Source of the DNA: Acidimicrobiia bacterium
GTDB taxonomy: Bacteria > Actinomycetota > Acidimicrobiia > Acidimicrobiales > SKKL01
Assembly: GCA_016649895.1 (NCBI GenBank)
Contig: JAENWR010000034.1
Span: forward strand, 1-32,957
DNA length: 32,957 nucleotides
Reading direction: 5' to 3'
Positions 5,502-12,809 of this stretch are shown piece by piece. The position numbers and the translations under genes were made by a program. The first letter of the stretch is position 1. Each line of letters opens with the position of its first letter. Below the pieces are notes generated by a model. That model was not told the origin of the DNA. It saw nothing but the letters and a program-made list of their open reading frames with translations, and did not search any database.

Positions 5502-8186
5502 GTGGATGTGGGTCACCTGAGAACGGACGACCAGGAGAGTGGTGCCACCTCCGAGGACGCGGTCCAAGAGCTCGCCGGGTCCGAGCTGCGCTTCCGTGCC
5601 CTGGTGACGGCCTCGGCCGACACGGTTCTCCTCATCGGCCGCGATGGTGCCATCACCTACTTGTCGCCCCACGTGGCGAAGGAGTTCGGGATGGAGGAGA
5701 AGATGGATCGGAACCCGGTGGGGCTCCGCTTCGTCCATCGCGACGATCGGGCTGAGGTGGCGCGGGTGTACAAAGCGGCGTTCGATGGCGAGCCGGGCGA
5801 CCGCTTCAGCGTGACCCACCGGGTGCTGGTGCCCGGGTACGGCTCGGTGTGGGTCGAGGCCCGCCTGGTGAACCAGCTCGGCGTCGAGGGGCTCGATGCG
5901 GTGGTCGTCAACGCCCGCGAGGTGACAGACCGGGTGCAGGCAGAGCGGCGCCTCCGCCGCCGGCTCGAGGCCGAGGACCTGCTGGCTCGGATGGCGTCGC
6001 GATTCGTCGATGTGCGAGCCGACGAGCTCGACGGGGTCCTGCACGACGCGCTGCGTGAGATCGGCGAGTTCTGTCAGGGCGACCGGGCCTGGATATTCCA
6101 GCTGGCCGACGACAGCGCGACGATCGAGCACACCCACGAGTGGTGTGCCGCGGGCGTGTCGAGCGAGATCGACACGGTGCGCGGCCTTCAGCTCGACGAC
6201 CTGCCGGTGTTCTCCAGTTGGATCGGCCACCAGGGCCCGCTCCTCGTGTCGTCGGTCGAGGACATGCCCGAGGAGCAGGCAGCCGAGCGGGCCGTGTTGC
6301 AGTCGCAGAAGATCGCCGCACTCGCCGGGTTCGGCATGTTCGCTCGCGGCGAGCTCTACGGGTTGATCGGCGTCGACGTGGTGACCGGCAAGCGCCGCTT
6401 CTCCGAGTCGATCCTGTGGCTCCTCCGCTCAGCGGCGGACGTGTTCGGGGCCGCGCTCCGCCGGTGTGCCGTCGAGGTGCGTCTGGCCGAGAGCCAAGAG
6501 CGCTTCCGGGCCATGATCCACCACGCCACCGACGGCGTGCGATTGCTCGATGCCGACCTCCGGGTGGTCTACGCCAGCCCGGCAGTGTCGACGATCACCG
6601 GCTACGACCTCGATGAGCTGCTGGATCCGTCGGACCGACTGGGCCGCGTGCATCCCGACGACCGCGCGCTTGTCGCCCGGACGAGGGCGCGTTGCCTGGC
6701 CTCCCCGGGCATCCCGGTCAGCTGCTCCTACCGGTGCCTGCGGGCCGACGGCGAGTGGATCGACCTCGAGGAGGTGATGACGAACCTCATGCACGAGCCG
6801 GCGGTGCGCGGAGTCGTTGCGAACATGCGCGACATCACCGCATCGCGCCGACACGAGGCGGAGCTGCTCGAGCAGGCGCGGCGCGACCCTCTGACCGAGC
6901 TACCCAACCGGCGGCTGTTCGACGAGTTGGTCGACGCGGCGATCTCGCGGATCGCCCGCACGGGGTCCGAGCTCGCGCTCGTCTACCTCGACCTCGACCG
7001 GTTCAAGCTGGTGAACGACTCGTTCGGTCACCAGATCGGTGATGCGCTGCTCGTCGAGGCGGCCGCACGGCTCAAGCAGGCCGTGCGCGGCGGGGACGTG
7101 GTCGCCCGGCTGAGCGGCGACGAGTTCGTGGTCCTCTGCGAGCCGGTCGACGGGGAGGGCGAGGCGCTGGCGATCGCCGATCGGGTGCTGGCCGCCTTCC
7201 GCCAACCGTTCTCGATCGGCCACCACACGATCTACACGACCGCCAGCGTCGGCATCGTCCTCAGCCAGGGCGGGGATACCGAGCGGTCGAGCCTGCTGCG
7301 CGACGCTGACGCCGCCATGTACTCGGCGAAGGCGGCGGGCCGGAACCGTTCTGCGGTGTTCTCGGGCACGCTCGTCGCCATGGCCCGCGAGCGGCTCGAG
7401 GTCGAGGTCGGACTGCGAGTGGCGGTCCCCGAACGACAACTGCGCCTGTACTACCAGCCGATCGTCTCGCTCTCGAGCGGGACGGTGGTGGGCGCCGAGG
7501 CGCTCCTCCGCTGGGAGCACCCCGACCGCGGTGTGTTGAGCCCCGACGCGTTCCTCGACGTGGCCGAGGAGACCGGCATGATCGTGCCGATCGGCGAGTG
7601 GGTGATGGCCGAAGCGTGCCGGGAGTGGGCTCGCTGGACCGCAGCCGGGGTGACCGAAGGGCTCGACCTCCACGTCAACCTATCGGTGCGCCAGCTGGTC
7701 GAACGGGGGATCGCCGACGCGGTGCGTCGCGCTATCGGCGAGACCGAGATCGACCCCGACCGGCTCTGCGTCGAGATCACCGAGAGCGCCCTGCTGGCGG
7801 GGGACGACGCGACCCGCGAGCTCGCTGCCGTCCGGGCCTGTGGCGTTCGTCTGGCGCTCGACGACTTCGGCACCGGCCACTCCTCGCTCTCGTACCTGCG
7901 CCACCTCGACCTCGACATCTTGAAGATCGACCGGTCGTTCGTCGACGGGGTCGGCACCGACGAACACGACACCGCGATCGTGACCGCCATCATCCGTCTC
8001 GCCGAGTCGCTCGGCCTCAGCACGGTGGGGGAAGGTGTCGAGACCCAGGAGCAGGCGGACGCCCTCGCAGCGCTGGGGTGCGATCAGGTGCAGGGCTTCT
8101 GGTGCTCGCCCGCGCTGCCCGCCGGGGGCTTCGTGGACCTCATCGCCGAGCTGGGCCGTCGGGGCAGCGACGCCGGTACCCTCTGA
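5502..8186 (+). CDS. PAS-GAF-PAS-GGDEF-EAL cyclic-di-GMP enzyme
   Basis: 894 residues, without membrane segments or signal peptide. Domains in order: PAS (about 25-145), GAF-like (about 158-320), PAS (about 328-448), GGDEF (about 455-615) and EAL (about 630-880). The cyclase motif is SGDEF at 538-542, a variant usually compatible with activity. RGGD (529-532) sits exactly five residues before it, the normal position of the RxxD inhibitory site. The EAL domain keeps EALLRW (from Glu666), Asn in NLSVRQL, EITES, DDFGTG (787-792) and Glu in GEGVET, so it should hydrolyse cyclic-di-GMP. It is probably a soluble sensor that makes or breaks cyclic-di-GMP in response to signals at PAS/GAF. The start is GTG 5502, with another GTG at 5508. 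Whether it controls the pili in this window is open. Confidence 0.95.
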   Translation: MDVGHLRTDDQESGATSEDAVQELAGSELRFRALVTASADTVLLIGRDGAITYLSPHVAKEFGMEEKMDRNPVGLRFVHRDDRAEVARVYKAAFDGEPGDRFSVTHRVLVPGYGSVWVEARLVNQLGVEGLDAVVVNAREVTDRVQAERRLRRRLEAEDLLARMASRFVDVRADELDGVLHDALREIGEFCQGDRAWIFQLADDSATIEHTHEWCAAGVSSEIDTVRGLQLDDLPVFSSWIGHQGPLLVSSVEDMPEEQAAERAVLQSQKIAALAGFGMFARGELYGLIGVDVVTGKRRFSESILWLLRSAADVFGAALRRCAVEVRLAESQERFRAMIHHATDGVRLLDADLRVVYASPAVSTITGYDLDELLDPSDRLGRVHPDDRALVARTRARCLASPGIPVSCSYRCLRADGEWIDLEEVMTNLMHEPAVRGVVANMRDITASRRHEAELLEQARRDPLTELPNRRLFDELVDAAISRIARTGSELALVYLDLDRFKLVNDSFGHQIGDALLVEAAARLKQAVRGGDVVARLSGDEFVVLCEPVDGEGEALAIADRVLAAFRQPFSIGHHTIYTTASVGIVLSQGGDTERSSLLRDADAAMYSAKAAGRNRSAVFSGTLVAMARERLEVEVGLRVAVPERQLRLYYQPIVSLSSGTVVGAEALLRWEHPDRGVLSPDAFLDVAEETGMIVPIGEWVMAEACREWARWTAAGVTEGLDLHVNLSVRQLVERGIADAVRRAIGETEIDPDRLCVEITESALLAGDDATRELAAVRACGVRLALDDFGTGHSSLSYLRHLDLDILKIDRSFVDGVGTDEHDTAIVTAIIRLAESLGLSTVGEGVETQEQADALAALGCDQVQGFWCSPALPAGGFVDLIAELGRRGSDAGTL

Positions 8187-8189
8187 GCC

Positions 8190-8933
8190 TTGCCGGCCCC
8201 CACCACCACTCCCGCACCCGACGAGCAGCCCCGAGACGACGACCCTCGCCGACGGATCGCCGTGTACGCCGCCCCGCGAGGGGCCACGCAGCTCGGCGAG
8301 CACGCCGCCCGCTGGTTGGGTCGACACATCGACCCCCTGCCGGCTCCCGCCCCCGCCGAGATCGAACGCGTCGAGTCCGGGCGTCTGTGGGAGCTCACGC
8401 GCGAGCCTCGTCTCTACGGCTTCCACGGCACCTTGAAGCCGCCGTTCCACCTGGCCCCCTCGAGCGATGTCGACGCGGTCCACGCGACGGTCGCCGGGTT
8501 GGCGGCCGTTCGTGCGCCAGTGGCCGTCGGGCGCCTTCGGGTCGACGTGGTCGACCGCTTCGTGGCCCTTGTCCCCGACGACCCGCCCGATGCGCTGGCC
8601 GACCTCGCGGCAGCTTGTGTCACCGAGCTCGATCCCCACCGCAGGCCCGCCGACGAGCTGGAGCTGACCCGCCGGCGTCGCGCCGGCCTCTCCGAGCGTC
8701 AGGGCGAGCTGCTCCTGGCGTGGGGCTACCCCTACGTGCTCGACGAGTTCCGTTTCCACCTCACGCTCACCCGCCGGCTCGAGGCCGGCGAGGCGGACGA
8801 CGTGTTGGCCGCCGCCCGCACTTGGTTCGAGCCGGTCGAGTCGGAGCCGTACGTCATCGACGAGCTCTGCGTGGTGGAGCAACCGGCGCCCGGCGAGCCC
8901 TTCGTGGTGACCGCCCGCCACCCGCTCGGCTGA
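8190..8933 (+). CDS. DUF1045 family protein, 2H phosphoesterase-like
   Basis: 247 residues from TTG 8190, 3 bp after the preceding stop. It matches the DUF1045 family, often found with phosphonate genes: IAVYAAPRG near the start, YGFHGTLKPPFHL and FRFHLTLTRRL. The two H-x-T-x motifs (His79 to Leu82 and His190 to Leu193) are the signature of 2H phosphoesterases, which act on cyclic nucleotides or RNA ends. No phosphonate genes are nearby, so its substrate is unknown. The rare TTG start is the first in-frame start; the first 20 residues are low complexity and the true start may be later. Confidence 0.85.
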   Translation: MPAPTTTPAPDEQPRDDDPRRRIAVYAAPRGATQLGEHAARWLGRHIDPLPAPAPAEIERVESGRLWELTREPRLYGFHGTLKPPFHLAPSSDVDAVHATVAGLAAVRAPVAVGRLRVDVVDRFVALVPDDPPDALADLAAACVTELDPHRRPADELELTRRRRAGLSERQGELLLAWGYPYVLDEFRFHLTLTRRLEAGEADDVLAAARTWFEPVESEPYVIDELCVVEQPAPGEPFVVTARHPLG

Positions 8934-8952
8934 CCGAGGTCGGGCACCGCAG

Positions 8953-8958
8953 TAGCAT
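8953..8958 (+). promoter_or_regulatory. -10 box for leaderless tdk
   Basis: TAGCAT is followed after 8 nt by the tdk ATG at 8967, with no Shine-Dalgarno sequence between. Confidence 0.55.
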
Positions 8959-8966
8959 CTCGATCG

Positions 8967-9587
8967 ATGGCCGAGATGACCTTCTACTTCGGCACGATGG
9001 GGTCGGGGAAGAGCACGCAGGCGCTCCAGATCCACCACAACCTGTCGACCAGCGGGCAGAACGGTCTGCTCCTCACCCAGCTCGATCGCGCCGTCTCGGC
9101 GGTGTCGAGCCGTCTGGGTGTGTCGGAGCCGGCCATCGAGGTGGGGGCGACGCTCGACCTCTACCGCCTGGCCGACGACGTCATCGCCGAGCACGGCACG
9201 CTCGAGTACATGGTGTGCGACGAGGCGCAGTTCTATCGACCCGCCCAGGTGGACCAGCTGGCCGACGTCGTCGACCTCCTCGACGCCGACGTCTACGCGT
9301 TCGGCCTCCTCACCGACTTCCGTGGGGTGTTGTTCGAGGGCTCGGCCCGGTTCCTCGAGGTCGCCGACCATCGCCAGGAGCTCCAGGTCGAGGCCCGATG
9401 CTGGTGCACGCGGCGAGCGACGCACAACGCCCGCCTGGTCGACGGCAAGCAGGTCTACGAGGGCGAGGTGGTCGTCGTCGGCGACACCGGCGGACGTGAT
9501 GCCGCGGGGCTGGAACCCTCCGACGACCTCGAGGTCACCTACGAGCTCTTGTGTCGACGCCACTGGAACGAGGCCCGACGCGCCTGA
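8967..9587 (+). CDS. tdk: Thymidine kinase (type II)
   Basis: 206 residues, the normal size for type II thymidine kinase, which phosphorylates thymidine with ATP in the pyrimidine salvage pathway. The P-loop GTMGSGKST spans 9-17, and the Walker B/catalytic segment is CDEAQFY (84-90) with catalytic Glu86. The thymidine-binding lasso lies around residues 143-165 with a Cys-Trp-Cys (145-147). The usual second pair of metal ligands is represented by Cys196 and His199. The close spacing of the first cysteine pair is unusual compared with the common CxxC. It sits between the DUF1045 gene and carD without overlap, with its own leaderless-type -10 box. Confidence 0.93.
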   Translation: MAEMTFYFGTMGSGKSTQALQIHHNLSTSGQNGLLLTQLDRAVSAVSSRLGVSEPAIEVGATLDLYRLADDVIAEHGTLEYMVCDEAQFYRPAQVDQLADVVDLLDADVYAFGLLTDFRGVLFEGSARFLEVADHRQELQVEARCWCTRRATHNARLVDGKQVYEGEVVVVGDTGGRDAAGLEPSDDLEVTYELLCRRHWNEARRA

Positions 9588-9677
9588 CCGCTCGACAGGT
9601 GCCCGCGATGGGGGATGAGCGGGGCAGGTCTGGCATCCTGGTACGGGGTCGTCCCTCCGGTGTCACTCAGGAGCCAC

Positions 9678-10157
9678 ATGTCATTCAAGCCTGGCGATCG
9701 CGTCGTCTACCCGCACCACGGGGCCGCCGTGATCGAACGCAAGGAGAACCGCGTCGCGTTCGGCGAGGAGACCGAGTACCTCGTCCTGCGGATGGCGCAC
9801 GGCGATCTCATGCTGTCGGTACCCACCGACAAGGCCGAGGAGGTGGGCATGCGCCCGCCGATCAGCGTCGAGGACGTCGAGGACCTCTTCGAGCTGCTCC
9901 GGAAGAAGGACGTGCGCGAGCCGTCGAACTGGAGCCGCCGGTTCAAGAACCACCAGGAGAAGTTGAAGTCGGGCGACGTCTACCAGGTGGCCGAGGTCGT
10001 GCGGAACCTGGCGCTCCGCGAGGCGGCGAAGGGGCTGTCGGCAGGCGAGAAGTCGATGCTCGTGCGGGCCCGCGGCGTGCTCGTGTCCGAGCTCAGCTTC
10101 GCCCTCGACGTCTCCGAGGACGACGCGCTCGACCGCGTCAACGAGGTCCTGAGCTAG
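9678..10157 (+). CDS. carD: CarD-family transcriptional regulator
   Basis: 159 residues. ATG 9678 is chosen because an AGGAG ribosome binding site lies 6 nt upstream and the N-terminus MSFKPGDRVVYPHHGAAVIE is the conserved start of CarD; the open frame extends further upstream. Residues 1-60 form the RNA-polymerase-interacting domain (Tudor-like), and residues about 65-159 the helical DNA-binding domain, including SNWSRRFKNHQEKL and the conserved AEVVRNL. CarD binds the RNA polymerase beta subunit and stabilises open complexes, especially at rRNA and other housekeeping promoters in actinobacteria. All parts of the family are present. Confidence 0.95.
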   Translation: MSFKPGDRVVYPHHGAAVIERKENRVAFGEETEYLVLRMAHGDLMLSVPTDKAEEVGMRPPISVEDVEDLFELLRKKDVREPSNWSRRFKNHQEKLKSGDVYQVAEVVRNLALREAAKGLSAGEKSMLVRARGVLVSELSFALDVSEDDALDRVNEVLS

Positions 10158-10216
10158 CTCCTCCCACCACGTCGGCGATCTCGACCGGCCCACCGAAGTC
10201 GGCCAGACTGGGGTCG

Positions 10217-10330
10217 ATGCCGCGCCCGCCTCGTCCACCGCCCACCCATCCCACCTGGCGGGCGATCGCCCTCATGGCCGGGGTGCTTGCCCTCATCGTC
10301 GTGCTGTCCGTGCTGAGCGTGTACTCGTGA
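10217..10330 (+). CDS. 37-residue single-helix membrane peptide
   Basis: A short frame from ATG 10217 encodes a basic, proline-rich N-terminus (MPRPPRPPPTHPTW) and then one hydrophobic segment (IALMAGVLALIVVLSVLSV). Its stop overlaps the GTG of the following GGDEF gene in a GTGA junction, the same arrangement seen in genuine operons here, which argues for translational coupling. A CAGACT hexamer 7 nt before the ATG resembles the local leaderless -10 box with one mismatch. No homologue is recognised. It could be a membrane tether or regulator for the next protein, or a chance frame. Confidence 0.5.
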   Translation: MPRPPRPPPTHPTWRAIALMAGVLALIVVLSVLSVYS

Positions 10331-11580
10331 CCACCGAGGGTCGGTCCCCATCGATCGATGCTGCGTGCCTGCTCGACGCGGTGCCGGATCCTGTCGTGCT
10401 CATCGTCGCTGATGGCACCTTGCTGTGGGGCAACGCAGCAGCGGTGGCGACATTCGGTTGGACCGTGGGTGACTGGGCTGGTCGCAGCGCGTCGGAGCTC
10501 GTCCATCCCGACGACTGGGCCACCGCCGTGGCGTCGCTCGAGAGCGTGAGCGAGAAGACGGCCGGCACCCTCGTCGAGATCCGCGTGCGCGACCACACGG
10601 GCGTGTACCGCCGCGCCGAGGTGCGGGGCGGGTCGGCCCCGGGCGTCGACGGGGTGGTCCTCGTGGTGCGCGACCTGACAGATCGGCGACGCTGGGAGCT
10701 TGCCGGTGGCGACCACGCCGCGCTGAGCGCGGTGCTCGATGCTCTACCCACCATGGCCTTCGTCCTCACGCCCGACGGCCGGATCCGCAGCGCGAACCGC
10801 GCCTTCACCCGCCTGCTCGGCCACCCCCTGGAGGAGTCGCTCGATCGTCCCCTCACCGACTTCGTCACCATCGCGTCGACGCTGGTGCTGTCGGATCAGC
10901 TGGTGGTGGTGGCCGACGGTCCCGGACGTGTCTCGTTCGAGGTCGAGATGCTCGCCGCCGACGGCTCCACCCGGCTCATGAGCCTCACCATCGTCGACAT
11001 GGCCGACGATGGCGCGGTCGACGGGCTGGTGGCAACCGCCACCGACATCGGCGATCTCGTGTCGGCCCGAGAGCAGCTACGCCACGCGGCGACCCACGAC
11101 GAGCTGACCGGGCTCCCCAACCGTTGGCTGCTGTCGAACCGGATCGACGCAGCCCTCGAATCTCCGCACCTTGTCGGCCGGGTCGGTCTCATCTTCCTCG
11201 ACATCGACCGGTTCAAGGAGATCAACGACCGGCACGGCCACGCCGTGGGCGACGCCGTCCTCGTCGAGGTGGCGGCACGACTGGTCGATGCGGTGCGCGA
11301 CTCCGACACCGTGGCGCGGTTCGGGGGCGACGAGTTCCTCGTGCTCACCGCCGCGGCCGACGATGCCGGCATCGAACGCATCGTCGACCGGCTGCACTGG
11401 TCGATGCGCCCACCGGTGCAGGTCTCGGATCTACAGGGTGACGGTGAGCCGACGTTTCGGCTGCACCTCAGCATCGGGTGGGTGGTCGCCGCCGCGAGCG
11501 ACACCGCCGACGGTCTCGTGGCACGGGCCGACGCCGCCATGTACCGGTCGAAGCTTCGTCGACGCGCCGACCACCGCTGA
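10327..11580 (+). CDS. PAS-PAS-GGDEF diguanylate cyclase
   Basis: 417 residues from GTG 10327. Two PAS domains (about 12-120 and 130-245) precede a GGDEF domain (about 252-415) that begins with DELTGLPNRWLL. The active-site motif is intact GGDEF at 333-337, and RDSD at 324-327 lies five residues upstream, the standard inhibitory RxxD site. It should make cyclic-di-GMP from two GTP and be subject to product inhibition. There is no membrane segment, but the short hydrophobic peptide encoded upstream overlaps its start codon. The second PAS carries a typical PDGRIRSANRAFTRLLG. Confidence 0.93.
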   Translation: MTTEGRSPSIDAACLLDAVPDPVVLIVADGTLLWGNAAAVATFGWTVGDWAGRSASELVHPDDWATAVASLESVSEKTAGTLVEIRVRDHTGVYRRAEVRGGSAPGVDGVVLVVRDLTDRRRWELAGGDHAALSAVLDALPTMAFVLTPDGRIRSANRAFTRLLGHPLEESLDRPLTDFVTIASTLVLSDQLVVVADGPGRVSFEVEMLAADGSTRLMSLTIVDMADDGAVDGLVATATDIGDLVSAREQLRHAATHDELTGLPNRWLLSNRIDAALESPHLVGRVGLIFLDIDRFKEINDRHGHAVGDAVLVEVAARLVDAVRDSDTVARFGGDEFLVLTAAADDAGIERIVDRLHWSMRPPVQVSDLQGDGEPTFRLHLSIGWVVAAASDTADGLVARADAAMYRSKLRRRADHR

Positions 11581-11593
11581 CCCGTTCAGTTGC

Positions 11594-11599
11594 TACGGT
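11594..11599 (+). promoter_or_regulatory. -10 box for leaderless small gene
   Basis: TACGGT, then 8 nt, then GTG 11608. It lies directly after the diguanylate cyclase stop codon. Confidence 0.5.
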
Positions 11600-11607
11600 C
11601 CCCAGCC

Positions 11608-11847
11608 GTGATCACCTACACGGTCTTCGAGCCCGACGACGCGACCGACCTCGCCTACCGCTGGTACGGCGAGGCCACGGTCTACGTCCACGTCGAGGGG
11701 GCGGAGACCGACGCCTTCGAGGTCGAGGGCGCGACCTCGGCCACCCCGCCGACGTTCGAGGAGGTGGGCGCGGCGGTCGAGGCCTACCACGCTGCGCACA
11801 AGGCCGAGCACCCGCCGGCTCCACCGCTCGACGACGACGTCTTCTGA
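11608..11847 (+). CDS. Small acidic hypothetical protein
   Basis: 79 residues from GTG 11608, which is preferred over a TTG six codons earlier because of the TACGGT box 8 nt upstream. The protein is acidic and rich in aromatic residues at its N-terminus (ITYTVFEPDDATDLAYRWYG) and ends in LDDDVF. There are no cysteines, membrane segments or recognised motifs. It follows the diguanylate cyclase gene but appears to have its own promoter. The function is unknown. Confidence 0.7.
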   Translation: MITYTVFEPDDATDLAYRWYGEATVYVHVEGAETDAFEVEGATSATPPTFEEVGAAVEAYHAAHKAEHPPAPPLDDDVF

Positions 11848-11881
11848 CCCGAGCCCCAGACCAGCGGCGCGAGTGGTCGAC

Positions 11882-12661
11882 TCAGCGGGTGCCCACGATG
11901 CCGCCATCGACCGGGATCACGGTTCCCGTGAGGTAGGAGCCGGCCCGGCTGCTGAGGAAGATGGCGGTCCCGGCGACGTCGTCGGGGCGACCGATGCGTC
12001 CGAGGGGGTTCTGCTTGGCGATCATGTCGCCCGCGGCTTCGAGCGTGGCCGCCATCATCTTCGACTCGAAGGGGCCGGGGGCGATGGCGTTCACCGTGAT
12101 GTGCTTGCGCGAGAGCTGCTTGGCGAGCACGTGGGTGAGCTGGTGCACCGCCGCCTTCGATGCCGAGTAGGAGTAGGTTTCGAGGCCGGGGACGTGGATG
12201 CCATCGACCGAGCCGATGTTGATGACCCGCGCCGGGTCATCGTGGGTGCCGGCCGCCTCGAGCGCCGGCACCAGGAACTTCGTGAGGTGGAAGACGCCCT
12301 TGACGTTGAGGTCGAGCACCCGGTCCCAGGCGGCATCGTCGAACTCGGCCATCGGGGCGCCCCAGGTGGCGCCGGCGTTGTTCACCAGGATGTCGAGCTG
12401 AGGTTCACGGCCGGAGAGCTCCTCGGCCAGGCGACGGCACGCTGCCTCGGTGGAGAGATCGGCGGGCAGCGAGATGCACTCGCCGATCTCGGAGAGCTCG
12501 GCCGCGACCTGGTCGCACACGTCGGCCTTGCGCGACGAGATGTAGACCTTCGCCCCGGCCTCGACGAAACCCTGGGCGATCATCTGGCCGATGCCCCGGC
12601 TGCCGCCGGTCACCAGCGCGGTCTTGCCGGCGATCGAGAACAGGTCGCTGCTGCTGCTCAT
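11882..12661 (-). CDS. SDR-family oxidoreductase
   Basis: 259 residues from ATG 12661, preceded by a purine-rich GGGGGAC. It is a classical short-chain dehydrogenase/reductase: cofactor motif TGGSRGIG near residue 18, NNAG near 92, catalytic Ser in NIGSVDGI, YSYSASKAA containing the Tyr-x-x-x-Lys pair near 163-167, and IAPGPFESKM near 193. The C-terminus carries FLSSRAGSYLTGTVIPVDGG, as in 3-oxoacyl-ACP reductase (FabG)-like and rhamnolipid RhlG-like members. The substrate cannot be decided from sequence. The frame opens further upstream but without support. It is divergent from the DUF3048 gene. Confidence 0.92.
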   Translation of the reverse strand: MSSSSDLFSIAGKTALVTGGSRGIGQMIAQGFVEAGAKVYISSRKADVCDQVAAELSEIGECISLPADLSTEAACRRLAEELSGREPQLDILVNNAGATWGAPMAEFDDAAWDRVLDLNVKGVFHLTKFLVPALEAAGTHDDPARVINIGSVDGIHVPGLETYSYSASKAAVHQLTHVLAKQLSRKHITVNAIAPGPFESKMMAATLEAAGDMIAKQNPLGRIGRPDDVAGTAIFLSSRAGSYLTGTVIPVDGGIVGTR

Positions 12662-12701
12662 GTGGTGGGTCCCCCATGGTGTGGCGTCGGTTGAGCCAGA
12701 G

Positions 12702-12707
12702 AACCTA
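12702..12707 (-). promoter_or_regulatory. -10 box candidate for SDR gene
   Basis: TAGGTT on the minus strand would give a 5' leader of about 34 nt containing a GGGGGAC ribosome binding site, unlike the leaderless genes elsewhere in the window. Confidence 0.4.
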
Positions 12708-12770
12708 ATGGCTGGCGGCCGTGCCACTGGACCGAGCGGTCAAGGCCAGGCGGTGACCGACGAGGGCAGG

Positions 12771-12776
12771 TACGAT
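12771..12776 (+). promoter_or_regulatory. -10 box candidate for DUF3048 gene
   Basis: TACGAT lies 33 nt upstream of ATG 12810 in the 148-bp divergent region shared with the SDR gene. No convincing -35 element is visible. Confidence 0.4.
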
Positions 12777-12809
12777 CAGGACGACCCTCGGCGAGCACGA
12801 CATGGCGAT

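Noticed and set aside
7598-9563. Long open frames of 627-633 codons on both strands over the EAL, DUF1045 and tdk genes
   Set aside because: They are Arg/Pro/Gly-rich out-of-frame readings of the three recognised genes and have no domain.
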